A stretch of 35,494 nt of DNA from an uncultured Cellvibrionales bacterium (GCA_913050115.1 CAJWZU010000028.1:1-35494), one strand, 5' to 3'; counted from the stretch's first letter, positions 1-8,860 are shown. Program-made: numbers and translations. The notes: generated by a model from the letters alone, not told the origin.

Positions 1-763
1 TTTTTTTTATTATATTTCCATAACCAAATTTATTTAATTTATTTGGATGGCAGAATATCAGTTTGTAATCTTTAAGAATAAAAGCTTTTAAATATTTCAA
101 TGGAAATTCACAGGCAACCTTGACAATACTCAGACCACTCTCTTCGTCTTCGTATTTCGAGGTCATGGGAATATCGCGCACTACAGCCCGCAAGGTACCC
201 AGCCGAAACAGCATGTCACTCTCAAAAAAGTAGCGCTTACTAAGCTTATCCAACGGCAACATAGCCAGCGAGCTGTGATGAATCGCAGTAAAGCCATTCG
301 TAGGGTCCATAATATTCCAGTAACCGCTGGACACTTTGTTGACAAAGGATAATACGGCATTGCCAAACTTGCGCATGCTCGGCATAGCATCCAGGGAATC
401 AAGAGAATAAAAACGCGAGCCCTTGGCGTAGTCTGCACGGCCCTCTATTATTGGTTTAATAAATTTAGGAATTAACCTTGGATTCATCTGCCCATCACCG
501 TCAATTTTGATAACAATATCCATACCCTCTGCCAATGCAGCGCGATACCCACTACAAACGGCGCCGCCTACACCCTGATTTTGTTCATGGAAAATAACCT
601 TAACGCGATCGTCTTTGACCTCGATCTCAACAAATCTGCCAGACTCATCAGGACAGCAGTCATCCACCACATAAATGCGATCGACCTCTGGGCCAATGTC
701 TTCTATCACCTTAAGAATATGGGATTTCACCTTATAACAGGGAATTGCAACAGAAACTTTCAT
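1..763 (-). CDS. Family 2 glycosyltransferase, 3' end outside the window (partial)
   Basis: This frame is open from the ATG at 763 to the left edge without a stop, so only the first 254 codons are visible. The protein looks like a GT-A fold, polyprenyl-phosphate-sugar type glycosyltransferase that would transfer a sugar from a nucleotide donor at the inner membrane face. Visible motifs are IPCYK at residues 7-11, VVDD at 32-35 and the metal-binding DGDGQ at 88-92, followed by a conserved-looking GSRFY segment. No membrane helix is seen in the visible part; related proteins often carry one or two at the C-terminus, which would lie outside. The start is supported by AAGGTG about six bases upstream. 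The acceptor cannot be told from the sequence. It could belong to a surface polysaccharide or lipid-modification cluster to the left. Confidence 0.88.
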   Translation of the reverse strand, partial: MKVSVAIPCYKVKSHILKVIEDIGPEVDRIYVVDDCCPDESGRFVEIEVKDDRVKVIFHEQNQGVGGAVCSGYRAALAEGMDIVIKIDGDGQMNPRLIPKFIKPIIEGRADYAKGSRFYSLDSLDAMPSMRKFGNAVLSFVNKVSSGYWNIMDPTNGFTAIHHSSLAMLPLDKLSKRYFFESDMLFRLGTLRAVVRDIPMTSKYEDEESGLSIVKVACEFPLKYLKAFILKDYKLIFCHPNKLNKFGYGNIIKK

Positions 764-956
764 GCTAGCACCTTAACGAACAGATATTGTTAAGCCAACC
801 AAAATATAAACGGCATCAGGTAACAACAAGTACGCCAGAGCGTCTTACAAAATATGATACTTACGTTGTTTGCCTGTTTTTATTATTTAATTGCATATTG
901 TCGGCAAAGGGGAATATAACACGAATTGGTTTCTGATATTTCTCAGCGTAAAAATC

Positions 957-1223
957 TCATCGAATAAAGTAATACACTCCTAATATTAATAGTAATATTC
1001 CAACCCCCAAAGGCGATATTAATCCAGCCTCACTTTCTTCAGGCTGACTAGGCTCTGGCGTTAGCCCATCCACTAACGCTTTGGCCTGCACCAGATCACA
1101 GTCTAAACGTTCGCGGCAGAGCTTTACCGCCTCGATAGTCTGCCCCTGTTCTAGCAGTGGCTGTAACTCGGCTTTAAGTGCTTCGCTTAGCTCGGGTTCG
1201 AGTATTCCGGTTTGATCAGTCAT
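957..1223 (-). CDS. Small tail-anchored protein with an L7/L12 C-terminal-like segment
   Basis: This is an 88-residue protein. Residues about 28-55 (IEAVKLCRERLDCDLVQAKA and following) resemble the helix-turn-helix segment of the ribosomal protein L7/L12 C-terminal domain, where the usual pattern is AVKxxRExTGxxLxEAK. A Pro/Glu-rich linker follows, then one strongly hydrophobic helix (about residues 69-86) ending in FIR, which suggests a C-tail membrane anchor with the domain in the cytoplasm. It lacks the L7/L12 N-terminal dimerisation domain, so it is not the ribosomal stalk protein. Similar small proteins occur in many bacteria, usually without assigned function. It stands alone between the glycosyltransferase and the esterase. 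The coding call is good; the role is unknown. Confidence 0.75.
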   Translation of the reverse strand: MTDQTGILEPELSEALKAELQPLLEQGQTIEAVKLCRERLDCDLVQAKALVDGLTPEPSQPEESEAGLISPLGVGILLLILGVYYFIR

Positions 1224-1388
1224 GGCTGTCGGTTCTGTAATAATTGAAATGCTATTTTAAGCTGAGTAGGTTCTGGCAACGAACTCGGCTCAGCCCAAGG
1301 TTGCTTGTGACTCACTTTGGCAAGCTTGTTTAAGCCGCTTATATAAACAATAGCCTGCACTCAAAGCCACTAGCGGCTGTTAATTAAA

Positions 1389-2060
1389 CTAAGCCAATAC
1401 CTTCTGCAGCCAAGTCGAAATATCGTTGATCTGCGCGGGGCAGACACTGTGTTCCATCGGATAGCTTTTATATTCCGGGGCATAGCCTTTGTCAGTTAAA
1501 ACATCGCAGGCGCGACGGCCGAGCAATTCAGGCACTACGCCGTCTCGGTTGCCATGGTGAATTAGTACTGGCAACGAGTGGTTGGCGGCACTGAAGGCTA
1601 TCGAGTCGGCGGTGGCAAAATAGGTGGATAGCGCCATCAAACCGGCCAATGGTTTATCAAAGCTAAGCGCCGTTTGGTAAACCACCGCCCCACCCTGAGA
1701 GAAACCGGCCAGCACTATCTTGTCGCTGGGCACACCGCGCTCAAGTTCACGCTCGATAAGTTGCACCACTGCATCACTGGATGCTAGCAGCTGCGCCTCA
1801 TCCAATTCGCGCTCTAAGGTCATGGAGATAATGTCGTACCAGGCAGGCATCACATAACCATTATTAATGGTGACCGGGATTTGCGGCGCATGAGGCATAA
1901 TAAAACGCACTGCCATAGACTCAGGCAGATGCAACTCAGGCACTATGCCGGCAAAGTCGTGGCCCGAGGCACCGAGGCCATGCAGCCAAATAACGGCGGC
2001 TGTGGCCGGCTGTGTAGGTTCAACTTCGATACAGGCAAGCAGTGGATTAGATGCGTTCAC
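1389..2060 (-). CDS. Alpha/beta-hydrolase, phospholipase/carboxylesterase family
   Basis: This 223-residue protein matches the compact cytoplasmic carboxylesterase family (Abhydrolase_2, related to acyl-protein thioesterases). It hydrolyses short-chain carboxylic or thio-esters, but the natural substrate is not known. Visible landmarks are the oxyanion-hole loop WLHGLGASGHDF at residues 25-36, the nucleophile elbow GFSQGG with Ser121, the acid in HGNRDGVVP (Asp173) and the catalytic His204 in PMEHSV. The length is normal for the family and there is no signal peptide. It is divergent from the membrane-protein gene at 2127, with roughly 60 bases between starts, so their promoters must overlap. 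Confidence 0.93.
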   Translation of the reverse strand: MNASNPLLACIEVEPTQPATAAVIWLHGLGASGHDFAGIVPELHLPESMAVRFIMPHAPQIPVTINNGYVMPAWYDIISMTLERELDEAQLLASSDAVVQLIERELERGVPSDKIVLAGFSQGGAVVYQTALSFDKPLAGLMALSTYFATADSIAFSAANHSLPVLIHHGNRDGVVPELLGRRACDVLTDKGYAPEYKSYPMEHSVCPAQINDISTWLQKVLA

Positions 2061-2126
2061 GGTTTATACTCTTAGCGATATGAATAGCGGCCAATTATAG
2101 GCGCTTACACGACAATGGAACACACA

Positions 2127-2462
2127 ATGAAACATTCGATAAAAGCCGCACTGCTGTCCGCTTTGGTTTTTCCTGGTGCCGGACACCTGTTACTGAAGAA
2201 GTACCCCGCCGCTGCCGCATTGGCGACGGCGGCCGGAGTGGGCGCCTATGTACTCATTGCGCAGGCGTTCGACACCGCATTGACTATTAGCGCAAAAATT
2301 GAAAATGGTGAAATACCTTTAGACCCAGTACAAATCATAACGGCCATTAATCAGCACACCAGTATCGCTCAATCTCAGACCGCCAGTATTGCCACTTGGG
2401 TGATTATTATCGCTTGGGTTATCGGAATTGTGGATGCTTATCGCCTTGGCGATCGAGAGTAA
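2127..2462 (+). CDS. Small predicted membrane protein of unknown function
   Basis: The protein has 111 residues from the ATG at 2127, which I prefer to the in-frame ATG at 2115 because GGAA lies six bases before it; the longer form would add four residues. It starts with a hydrophobic helix containing FPGAGHLLLKKY, a motif common in small poly-topic proteins with a PGxGH turn, followed by an Ala/Gly-rich second helix (AAAALATAAGVGAYVLIAQA). A hydrophilic middle and a third helix (ATWVIIIAWVIGIVDAYRLG) follow. It is probably an inner-membrane protein with two or three helices. No enzymatic motif is visible. It ends before a bidirectional terminator shared with aroA. Confidence 0.75.
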   Translation: MKHSIKAALLSALVFPGAGHLLLKKYPAAAALATAAGVGAYVLIAQAFDTALTISAKIENGEIPLDPVQIITAINQHTSIAQSQTASIATWVIIIAWVIGIVDAYRLGDRE

Positions 2463-2625
2463 AACCCCGTCACGCTCATTTTATGTGCGGCGCTTTGGTG
2501 TCGGGCTTTGACCCCATTCGATACACAAGCATGAATTAATTAAGCTCAACTTAGCGTTTAATCACGAAGTCATTGGGTTTAATGCCATTGACTAACGGCA
2601 TCTTGGCTATTTTCTTCTTGGCCAT

Positions 2626-2662
2626 AAAAAAGCGCCACAGGTGAAAGCCTGTAACGCTTTTT
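2626..2662. terminator. Bidirectional intrinsic terminator between the 2127 gene and aroA
   Basis: The arms AAAAAAGCG + ACAGG (2626-2641) and CCTGT + CGCTTTTT (2648-2662) pair around a six-base loop, with a small internal bulge. The A-run on one side and T-run on the other give a U-tract in both directions. It sits between two convergent genes and can end both transcripts. Confidence 0.85.
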
Positions 2663-2696
2663 AGAAGTTACTCAATAAACGAGAATATTTGTGATA

Positions 2697-3995
2697 CTAC
2701 TGCTCGACAGTGACACCCTTAAACAACTCGAAGTAATTGGGAAAGGTCTTTGAGGTACATTTCGGATCATTGATGGTAATCGCGCTATTGCCAAAGGCCG
2801 CCAGTGAGAAGCACATGGCCATGCGATGGTCATCGTAAGTATCGATAGCCGCCGACTGCACCTCGGCGGGCGGAGTGACAACGATATAATCTTCGCCCTC
2901 CTCAACCGTAGCGCCGACTTTACGCAGCTCGGCCGACATAGCCGCCAGGCGATCGGTTTCTTTCACGCGCCAATTATAGATATTGCGAATAGTGGTGGTG
3001 CCCTTGGCAAATAGCGCCGCGGTAGCAATAGTCATGGCAGCATCGGGGATATGGTTGAGATCGACATCGACCGCGTTCAGCTCGCCCTTAGTCACTTCAA
3101 TCCAGGTATCGCCCCAAGTAACCTTAGCGCCCATCTGCTCGAGCACATCGGCAAACTTGGCGTCGCCCTGCACACTAGCAGTACCGGTGCCATGCACGCG
3201 CACAGTGCCGCCGGCTATCGCAGCGGCGGCCAAAAAGTAAGAGGCTGAAGACGCATCGCCCTCGACCATAATCGCTTTGGGCGACACGTACTGCTGCCCA
3301 GCCTTAATGACAAAACGCTGGTAGTTGTGATTTTCAACCTCGACGCCAAACTTCTTCATCACATCGAGAGTAATGGTGATGTAGGGTTTTGAAACTAGCT
3401 CGCCATCTATCACGATCTCCAAATCGGACTCGCACAAAGGCGCGGCCATCAGCATGGCCGTCAGAAACTGGCTGGAAATATTACCGCGGATAGCCACCGA
3501 GCCGCCCTTGAGGCCAGTACCGGTAATTTTTAGTGGCGGATAATCGGCATCGCCCAGATATTCAATGGCGGCACCCGCTGAGCGCAGGCAGTCAACTAAA
3601 TCGCCAATGGGGCGCTCGAACATACGCGCTTCACCGGTTAAGGTAAAATCGCCCTGCCCCAAGCACAGCGCTGCACATAGCGGACGCATGGCGGTACCGG
3701 CATTACCTAAAAACAACTCTACAGCGCCGTCCTTACCTTGTGGCAGGTTCAATGGACCAGCTTTACCCTTTACTACACACTCGGTCTTATCGGCGCTTAA
3801 GGTATATTCAACACCAATGCTGGTAAAGGCATTGAGCATATGGCGAATATCATCGCTGTCGAGCAGGTTGGTAATCTTGGTCTCGCCTTCGGCCAGTGCG
3901 GCCAGTAACAAGATGCGATTAGACAAACTTTTGGAGCCGGGCAGAGTCACGTCACCGGTAACAGATTTAAGAGGCTTAAGAGTCAGAGTTTCCAT
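2697..3995 (-). CDS. aroA: 3-phosphoshikimate 1-carboxyvinyltransferase (EPSP synthase)
   Basis: The enzyme joins phosphoenolpyruvate to shikimate 3-phosphate in the cytoplasm, the sixth step of the shikimate pathway and the target of glyphosate. The 432-residue length is normal. The N-terminal [10 protein letters not shown] (residues 18-27) binds shikimate-3-phosphate and phosphoenolpyruvate. [13 protein letters not shown] (94-106) is the signature of the class I, E. coli-like, glyphosate-sensitive type. DDHRMAM is near residue 389 and the family C-terminal motif SKTFPNYF follows. It is not next to serC, tyrA, cmk or rpsA, the usual partners in many gammaproteobacteria; upstream lies slyD after about 200 bases. 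The terminator at 2626-2662 lies just downstream. Confidence 0.97.
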   Translation of the reverse strand: METLTLKPLKSVTGDVTLPGSKSLSNRILLLAALAEGETKITNLLDSDDIRHMLNAFTSIGVEYTLSADKTECVVKGKAGPLNLPQGKDGAVELFLGNAGTAMRPLCAALCLGQGDFTLTGEARMFERPIGDLVDCLRSAGAAIEYLGDADYPPLKITGTGLKGGSVAIRGNISSQFLTAMLMAAPLCESDLEIVIDGELVSKPYITITLDVMKKFGVEVENHNYQRFVIKAGQQYVSPKAIMVEGDASSASYFLAAAAIAGGTVRVHGTGTASVQGDAKFADVLEQMGAKVTWGDTWIEVTKGELNAVDVDLNHIPDAAMTIATAALFAKGTTTIRNIYNWRVKETDRLAAMSAELRKVGATVEEGEDYIVVTPPAEVQSAAIDTYDDHRMAMCFSLAAFGNSAITINDPKCTSKTFPNYFELFKGVTVEQ

Positions 3996-4201
3996 AATCG
4001 GGCTTCAATAGTGTGTGATGTGATAAAAATTTGGGCCATATCATAGCAGCGTTCAATGCGTATGCTGAAATGAAGTTTATCGCCCCATTACCGACCCTAA
4101 GACGCACCGCCAAATATAGTGTGGCAAGACATGAAAGTGCAGAAAGAGTCGGCCTATTTCAAACTTTCACAACGCCGCCAAACTGCAGCTGGCAAAGCGT
4201 C

Positions 4202-4744
4202 TTAATGGCCGCAACCGCCGGCGGCATGGGCATGGCCATGCTGTGTCTCGTCGTCGGTAGCAGCGCGCACGGCAACCACATCCATGTCAAAGGTCAATGT
4301 CATGTCAACATAGGGGTGGTTGGTGTCAATATCGACCGATTTCAAACCCTGCTTGATTACAGTCGCTTCGCGCGGGCCTTGTTGGGTTTGTACTTCTACA
4401 ATGGTGCCGGGTTTAAGCTTGCCTTTAATGGCTTTTTGGCCCGGCAGTTTAACGTTTTTCAGCGGTACACGACCCTTGGATTTTTCATCGTAACGGCCAT
4501 AGGCATCGTCGGGAGACAACGTTACCGAGGCGGTATCGCCGGTAGTCTTACCCTCTAAGCCAGCTTCAATACCGGCCATCATGCCGTTATAGCCGTGCAA
4601 ATACAGTACCGGTTCACCGCCGGTAATACTTTTGGAGGCGGTGCTACCCTTGGAGTTTTCAAGCTCGGTGCCGGCCGCGTCTTTAAGAGTGTAGTGAAAG
4701 GTCACTACGGTGTCTTTGCTAATATTTATGTGTTCTTCGGTCAT
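4202..4744 (-). CDS. slyD: FKBP-type peptidyl-prolyl isomerase / metallochaperone SlyD
   Basis: SlyD is a cytoplasmic proline isomerase and chaperone that also binds nickel and other metals for metalloenzyme maturation. The 180-residue protein starts with an FKBP strand (VVTFHYTLKDAAGTELENS), then GMMAGIEAGLEGKTTGD (residues 54-70). The insert-in-flap chaperone domain covers about residues 85-140, followed by NHPYVDMTLTFDMDVVAVR, which closes the FKBP fold. The tail HGHAHAAGGCGH (169-180) has four His and one Cys and is a shorter version of the metal-binding tail of the E. coli protein. It is 30 bases downstream of the DUF3087-like gene on the same strand, so the two may be co-transcribed. 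Confidence 0.95.
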   Translation of the reverse strand: MTEEHINISKDTVVTFHYTLKDAAGTELENSKGSTASKSITGGEPVLYLHGYNGMMAGIEAGLEGKTTGDTASVTLSPDDAYGRYDEKSKGRVPLKNVKLPGQKAIKGKLKPGTIVEVQTQQGPREATVIKQGLKSVDIDTNHPYVDMTLTFDMDVVAVRAATDDETQHGHAHAAGGCGH

Positions 4745-4774
4745 GATGTCAATCTCTATATGTTGCGTATTCGG

Positions 4775-5311
4775 TTAATACTGTTTGAGCAATTCTTCGC
4801 GGTAGTCATCGAGGGCAACATCCAGCTCCAGTTCGGCTATCTGAGCATCCAGCGCTGCAATCTTGAGGCGCAGGTCATCCAGAGTAATGATGTTGTTATC
4901 TAGGATGTAGAGCTGCTCAGAACCCCGATAACTGAAATTCAGAGCGATAATAGCATCACGTTCACCCCTCTGTGCCGCCTCAGTGACGGCTTTGAACTTG
5001 CGGGTGATGCGGTTGAGTTGCTGCTTTAAACGCCAGACATAAACCACTTCATGCATCCACGGGTGGCTGCTGGTGCGTTTAAGAACTGCGACCACGATCA
5101 CTGCCGCCACCGCCACACCTATAGCATTGAGGATGACATTGCCGCCATCGGCGCTGCCAATTAGCACAATTAACAGCGCCGAAAAGGGAATAGAAATAAT
5201 ACAGAGGGCGACCACCACCATTAGCATCAACAGTCGCAGGCGCTTGGTATAAGTTTTCTGATCGATATCTTCTAGCAACATAACAGACTCAAAATCAATA
5301 ATGGCCCGCAT
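4775..5311 (-). CDS. DUF3087-type two-helix membrane protein
   Basis: The protein has 178 residues from 5311, or 168 if the ATG at 5281 (MLLEDIDQKTYTKRLR) is used; the latter fits my memory of DUF3087 proteins, which begin close to such a motif, but neither start has a strong ribosome binding site. Two hydrophobic helices (LLMLMVVVALCIISIPFSAL and the Val/Ala-rich NAIGVAVAAVIVVAVL) are followed by HPWMHEVVYVWRLKQQLNRI, a conserved-looking segment, and a long helical cytoplasmic C-terminal half ending in a charged coiled-coil-like stretch. No function is known to me for the family. It probably forms a short operon with slyD. Confidence 0.85.
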   Translation of the reverse strand: MRAIIDFESVMLLEDIDQKTYTKRLRLLMLMVVVALCIISIPFSALLIVLIGSADGGNVILNAIGVAVAAVIVVAVLKRTSSHPWMHEVVYVWRLKQQLNRITRKFKAVTEAAQRGERDAIIALNFSYRGSEQLYILDNNIITLDDLRLKIAALDAQIAELELDVALDDYREELLKQY

Positions 5312-5715
5312 TATATGCTCTGTAACCCATTATTGCTGCAGCTGAAGTGTCAACTCAGCGAATTTGCGTATGCCCCGTTCGCGCTCATCTGATTAGGGCT
5401 CACAGACAGTCAGGCCAGTACAGTGCTAAGCGAGCGAGTAAAGCTGAGGGATTGGGCACTGGTGTTGTCACTAACGGCCTTTTATTTCCCGATAACGGGC
5501 AGTAGATCCCTGTACAAAGATGGGTCGGCGCTAGCGCTAGCCCACGTTAAAATAGTCTCGCCGCAAAAACAGCTGCTATAAAAAAACCGCGCTGTTAAGC
5601 GCGGTTTTTTTATAGCTAAATTAGAGACAATCTTCATTCAATTTATCGACATCATAACTTGAAGACTTGACCTCATTTTTTAACTCATATCAGACTTATC
5701 AATATTAAAAAATCT
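5312..5715. other. Intergenic spacer, 404 bases
   Basis: Apart from the terminator at 5575-5616 I see no gene here. All frames are interrupted. A short direct repeat of GCTAGC occurs around 5531-5540. Confidence 0.7.
5575..5616. terminator. Perfect bidirectional intrinsic terminator
   Basis: A perfect 19-base inverted repeat (5575-5593 and 5598-5616) encloses a four-base loop. The stem contains the GC core CCGCGCT flanked by a seven-base A-run and the matching T-run. It lies 100 bases after the stop of the methyltransferase-like gene read on the minus strand and would end that transcript. Confidence 0.9.
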
Positions 5716-7098
5716 TTAAACTTTGTCGTAGACCGACTCGACACTTCGCCCAGTATCACCGCCTACGGCAGTAGTTCTGGCAGGCCTAGATTCAACATTA
5801 AATAGCTGACCCGGCTTGAACTTTAGTACCGGCAACCAGCGCCCCACCCAAGCGAACATACCATGCTTTTCGATATAGGCCGAGTAGGCAATATAATCGG
5901 CATCCATCGACAAGTGCCTCTCTTCAGTGCGCGAACGGAAAAAGTAAATGACATTTTGCAGAATCAACAGCAAACTCAAACGCAGCTTGTCATCAAATTC
6001 GGGCGCCATTAAAAACGGCATAAAGATCAACCACCAAGACAAATTCTTACTGATATAGGCCGGATGCTTAGTGTAGCGATAAGCGCCGTTAGTAAGAATA
6101 CCTCGATGGGTAAGGTTGGAGAAGCGAATGCCAAAGGCCATGCTGGCCCAAACATAGATCACCACCAGCGACAGAATGACGGCGCCGTAAGAGAAGTGCA
6201 CCCAGGGCATATCCCAAAACAAGTTGCTCCAGTCACGGCCGCTGTTATAGCTGATGTAAAGGCTACCAAACACCGCGCCCCAAAATGGTTGGTAACACAT
6301 AACAGCGACTACCCAGCCAAGGAAGGTCGGCTCGGTAGAGCGAATGTGCGAATCGAATAAGCGCACAGTAAAGCAATACCCGACAGTGACAAACAATAGG
6401 TCGATGTAGAACAGGAAGTTATTGAAAAAACTATAAAGATTGAGTGACATACGTCCACTGAGATCGCCACTCAGGTTAAATACATTCGAGAAATTGACAT
6501 TAATAAGGCTATTAAGGTTGTTGCCAGAGTATCTAAACATCAGCGGCAAGAAGAACAGTTTTACTGTCCAGCCCAGCAGTAACTGGCCTATTTTGGCCCA
6601 GCTAATCTCGCTCCACTGCCCCAGCACCAACATACCCATATGCCAATAGCCGTCTTTGGGCTCCGTCATAGCTCGGTCGATAAAATAAAAATATGGAATA
6701 GCAACCAACATCAAACCGATGAGTATGGTTCTTAGTATCGAGAAAAACCCCTCATAGTAGCCGCCGCGATACTCTGGAAAAATCCAGTAGATAAAAGCCA
6801 CAAAACCGAAACTGGCGTAAAGCCCCAGTAGTTTAATGGCCGTGCGTTTGAGGTTGCCGGAACGCTTACTCTTAGCAGCACTAAAATCGAGCCCTGCTGA
6901 CTTATTGCGGTAAGGCTTGAGGAATATCCACTCCAGCACAATGATCGGTACCGCCAATGCCAGACAAGTAATGATTATACCGCCGGTAGCCGCCGAGTAG
7001 TGCTGGCCATATTCGCGCAGCCACCAGATAGAGGCCAGTGAAATAAATAATCCAATACAGTTGATCAGCATATTGGTGGGGGATTTTGGACACGTCAT
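5716..7098 (-). CDS. Multi-pass membrane protein with isoprenylcysteine methyltransferase-like C-terminal domain
   Basis: The 460-residue protein has about ten hydrophobic segments over its full length. The C-terminal third carries the signatures of the ICMT/PEMT membrane methyltransferase family: GAYRYTKHPAY at residues 338-348 and RTEERHLSMDADYIAYSAY at 390-408, where the paired Glu is typical. These enzymes methylate lipids or prenyl/thiol groups with S-adenosylmethionine in the membrane. Usual bacterial members have 150-220 residues, so the N-terminal ~300 residues are an extra membrane domain I do not recognise. The first codons have a weak ribosome binding site, and the ATG at 7071 is an alternative start. 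It is monocistronic, with the 5575-5616 terminator downstream. The substrate is unknown. Confidence 0.85.
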   Translation of the reverse strand: MTCPKSPTNMLINCIGLFISLASIWWLREYGQHYSAATGGIIITCLALAVPIIVLEWIFLKPYRNKSAGLDFSAAKSKRSGNLKRTAIKLLGLYASFGFVAFIYWIFPEYRGGYYEGFFSILRTILIGLMLVAIPYFYFIDRAMTEPKDGYWHMGMLVLGQWSEISWAKIGQLLLGWTVKLFFLPLMFRYSGNNLNSLINVNFSNVFNLSGDLSGRMSLNLYSFFNNFLFYIDLLFVTVGYCFTVRLFDSHIRSTEPTFLGWVVAVMCYQPFWGAVFGSLYISYNSGRDWSNLFWDMPWVHFSYGAVILSLVVIYVWASMAFGIRFSNLTHRGILTNGAYRYTKHPAYISKNLSWWLIFMPFLMAPEFDDKLRLSLLLILQNVIYFFRSRTEERHLSMDADYIAYSAYIEKHGMFAWVGRWLPVLKFKPGQLFNVESRPARTTAVGGDTGRSVESVYDKV

Positions 7099-7685
7099 GG
7101 GGTATCGCTCTTGTTATTGTTATAGACCATTACCAATGGCGTCCTGCCCAACAGTCACACTAAATCTTGAATGGTAAGATTACCTCTTATCCAGTGTGCA
7201 AATTGTTAACATTTACGTCATTGAAGTCAATAATGGCATAAAACGTCAAAAAGCTGTGCATTTAGTTTGCGTATTATTTCGACAATTGGTGGACCAAGTA
7301 ACGCTTTGTAAATATTAACGGCACGAAAAGACCAACTGCAGTCACTCGGTTTAGGCTCTGACTGAGCCCACCACTTGGCCTGCCGAACCCGATCACTATG
7401 GTTAAGTGGTCGCCACTAGAGAATGACCTCAATCACTTTACCCCGCTGGCTGGCTAAAATCAGTCTGAGTATTTACCGCAAATTACTAATGCACTAGGAA
7501 AAATAAATCAAATGGATAACAATTGACCCGAGCATGGCGCCCTCATGATCAGCAAACCCAGCCCATTATTGGCAAATAACTGACTGTATTGTTAGTTCTG
7601 GCGAGTATTTTTATGTGTGACACAGCGAAAAGGGTCGAGTTCAACTAACATAAAGAGGTCAGCAGACGACACAGCGGTGAGAAGC
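7099..7685. other. Intergenic spacer, about 590 bases
   Basis: No convincing gene is visible. The region is AT-rich, and a small hairpin GGCTC-tgact-GAGCC lies around 7353-7367. A minus-strand scrap at 7416-7472 ends in GKVIEVIL and recalls the end of zinc-type dehydrogenases, but is too short to call. Confidence 0.6.
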
Positions 7686-7928
7686 ATGCAGCGTAGAATT
7701 TTATCGGAAGCAGAGTTACTAAGCGTCATTAACAATACTTTTGCCAGCCATGAGCAATCTGCGGGGTCAAAAGTACAGACGCTATTATGGCAAAACAGCA
7801 TTGACGCCGAGCAGTGCAACTGGGTTTGCGGTTGTATTGACCATGGCGATAACCTACCCCACCAATATGAGACCCTACGTCATAATCTCATTAAACAATG
7901 CCAAGATAACTTTAATGTACGCCATTAA
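7686..7928 (+). CDS. Small hypothetical protein
   Basis: I place the start at the ATG at 7686, with GAGAAG just upstream, which gives 80 residues; a GTG at 7617 in the same frame would give 103. The protein is hydrophilic, contains HEQSAGSKVQTLLWQNSID and a Cys pair in CNWVCGCIDHG, and ends in a charged helix (HQYETLRHNLIKQCQDNF). There is no signal peptide or membrane segment. I do not recognise the family. The upstream minus frame over the same bases has a poor composition, so the plus strand is preferred. Its function and even its reality are uncertain. Confidence 0.45.
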   Translation: MQRRILSEAELLSVINNTFASHEQSAGSKVQTLLWQNSIDAEQCNWVCGCIDHGDNLPHQYETLRHNLIKQCQDNFNVRH

Positions 7929-8141
7929 GTGCTAGCGTCCAAAGCATTATGAGCATCGCCTTCACCACTAGTTTGGTTAAGCAGTGTTTATATAACCTTT
8001 ATTAGTAGTTGAGCTGGACTATTAGCCTATTCAATGGCAAACACAATAAAAAATACGATTTTTGAGACCTAGATGCAATTGCCGCCATTACAAACCCACT
8101 AAGATATTGAACCTAATACACCCCGCTAAATTAGGTTCAAC

Positions 8142-8678
8142 ATGGCATTATTAACCCGTATTGTTTTTATCAGCGCACTCTTTTTGCTGGGCTCTAATGC
8201 GAGTTATTCAGAGGAATTCTACACACTGCAGTTTAATGTGTCGCCACAGCAGGAAGGGTCATTGCAGCGTTTAACCCAACTGCAGAAAATTCACAGTGCC
8301 ACTCTTTCCCAACAAGAACACTTTGTTTTTTTAGGGAGCTTTTCCAGCGAGCGAAAAGCGACCGAGCAGCTGGTGCTCATTCAGCGCAAAATAGAGCCAC
8401 AAATTGGTAATTTTAACCCGCTAGTAGTCGAGCTATTTCGCAATCGAAGCGACCAAATTGAACCGCTCTCTATGGCTCGACAGAAACGTCTCAAGCTCGC
8501 CCCCGAAACGCTGCGAGCACGACCGGCCAGCGACCATACAACCCTCACACCTAAGGTAGCCGCTAATGCGGCTGTGGCTGCCGATTACCAAACTCCAGCC
8601 TTTACATCGGCCCAGACAGCACAGCCCAGACCGGTATTAACCGTCGAAAAGGCTACAGCATTGAAATTAGCGAATTAG
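8142..8678 (+). CDS. Secreted SPOR-like protein, paralogue of the gene at 9008
   Basis: The 178-residue protein begins with a Sec signal peptide (residues 1-23, hydrophobic core IVFISALFLLGS, cleavage near SYS/EE). The mature part starts with FYTLQFNVSPQQ and has HFVFLGSFSSERKATEQL and NPLVVELF, a beta-alpha-beta-like layout similar to a SPOR (sporulation-related, peptidoglycan-binding) repeat. This pattern recurs in the product of the gene at 9008 (FFTLQLQAAPSQ, QFVYLGKFKSAEQAQEIL, EPLVMELY). The remaining ~70 residues are Ala/Pro/Thr-rich and low in complexity. The SPOR assignment is inferred from pattern only. A second open frame overlaps the 3' end and may be the shifted continuation (see 8567-8860). 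Confidence 0.75.
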   Translation: MALLTRIVFISALFLLGSNASYSEEFYTLQFNVSPQQEGSLQRLTQLQKIHSATLSQQEHFVFLGSFSSERKATEQLVLIQRKIEPQIGNFNPLVVELFRNRSDQIEPLSMARQKRLKLAPETLRARPASDHTTLTPKVAANAAVAADYQTPAFTSAQTAQPRPVLTVEKATALKLAN

Positions 8679-8860
8679 ACAACAATTTGCAATTCCGCAA
8701 CTCAATTGACGATCACTTAAGCGGCGATTTTTACTGCAACACTGACATTAACGGGCTGAACTTTATTGATATAGGTGTGCATGGCATTACTCCAACATCA
8801 AACAGAGCCTGCAAAAAGCGGCCGCTTGGGACCACCTTTCATCATAGAGTATCACTCTGA
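8567..8860 (+). pseudogene. Possible frameshifted extension of the SPOR-like gene
   Basis: In frame 2, the bases from 8567 to the TGA at 8858-8860 form 97 codons without a stop and without ATG or GTG. The translation from about 8620 contains INRRKGYSIEISELDNNLQF, which looks like ordinary protein. It overlaps the last 37 codons of the SPOR-like gene in a different frame. A single indel near 8610-8650 would fuse the two and replace the low-complexity tail. It could also be chance; an open stretch this long is not rare enough to prove coding. Confidence 0.35.

Noticed and set aside
6064-6941. Several frames of 60-100 codons inside the ICMT-like gene
   Set aside because: They lie within a long, well-supported coding region in other frames.
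7416-7472. Minus-strand ILRLILASQRGKVIEVIL before a stop
   Set aside because: It recalls the end of zinc-type dehydrogenases, but only about 18 codons are readable and no flanking similarity is seen.
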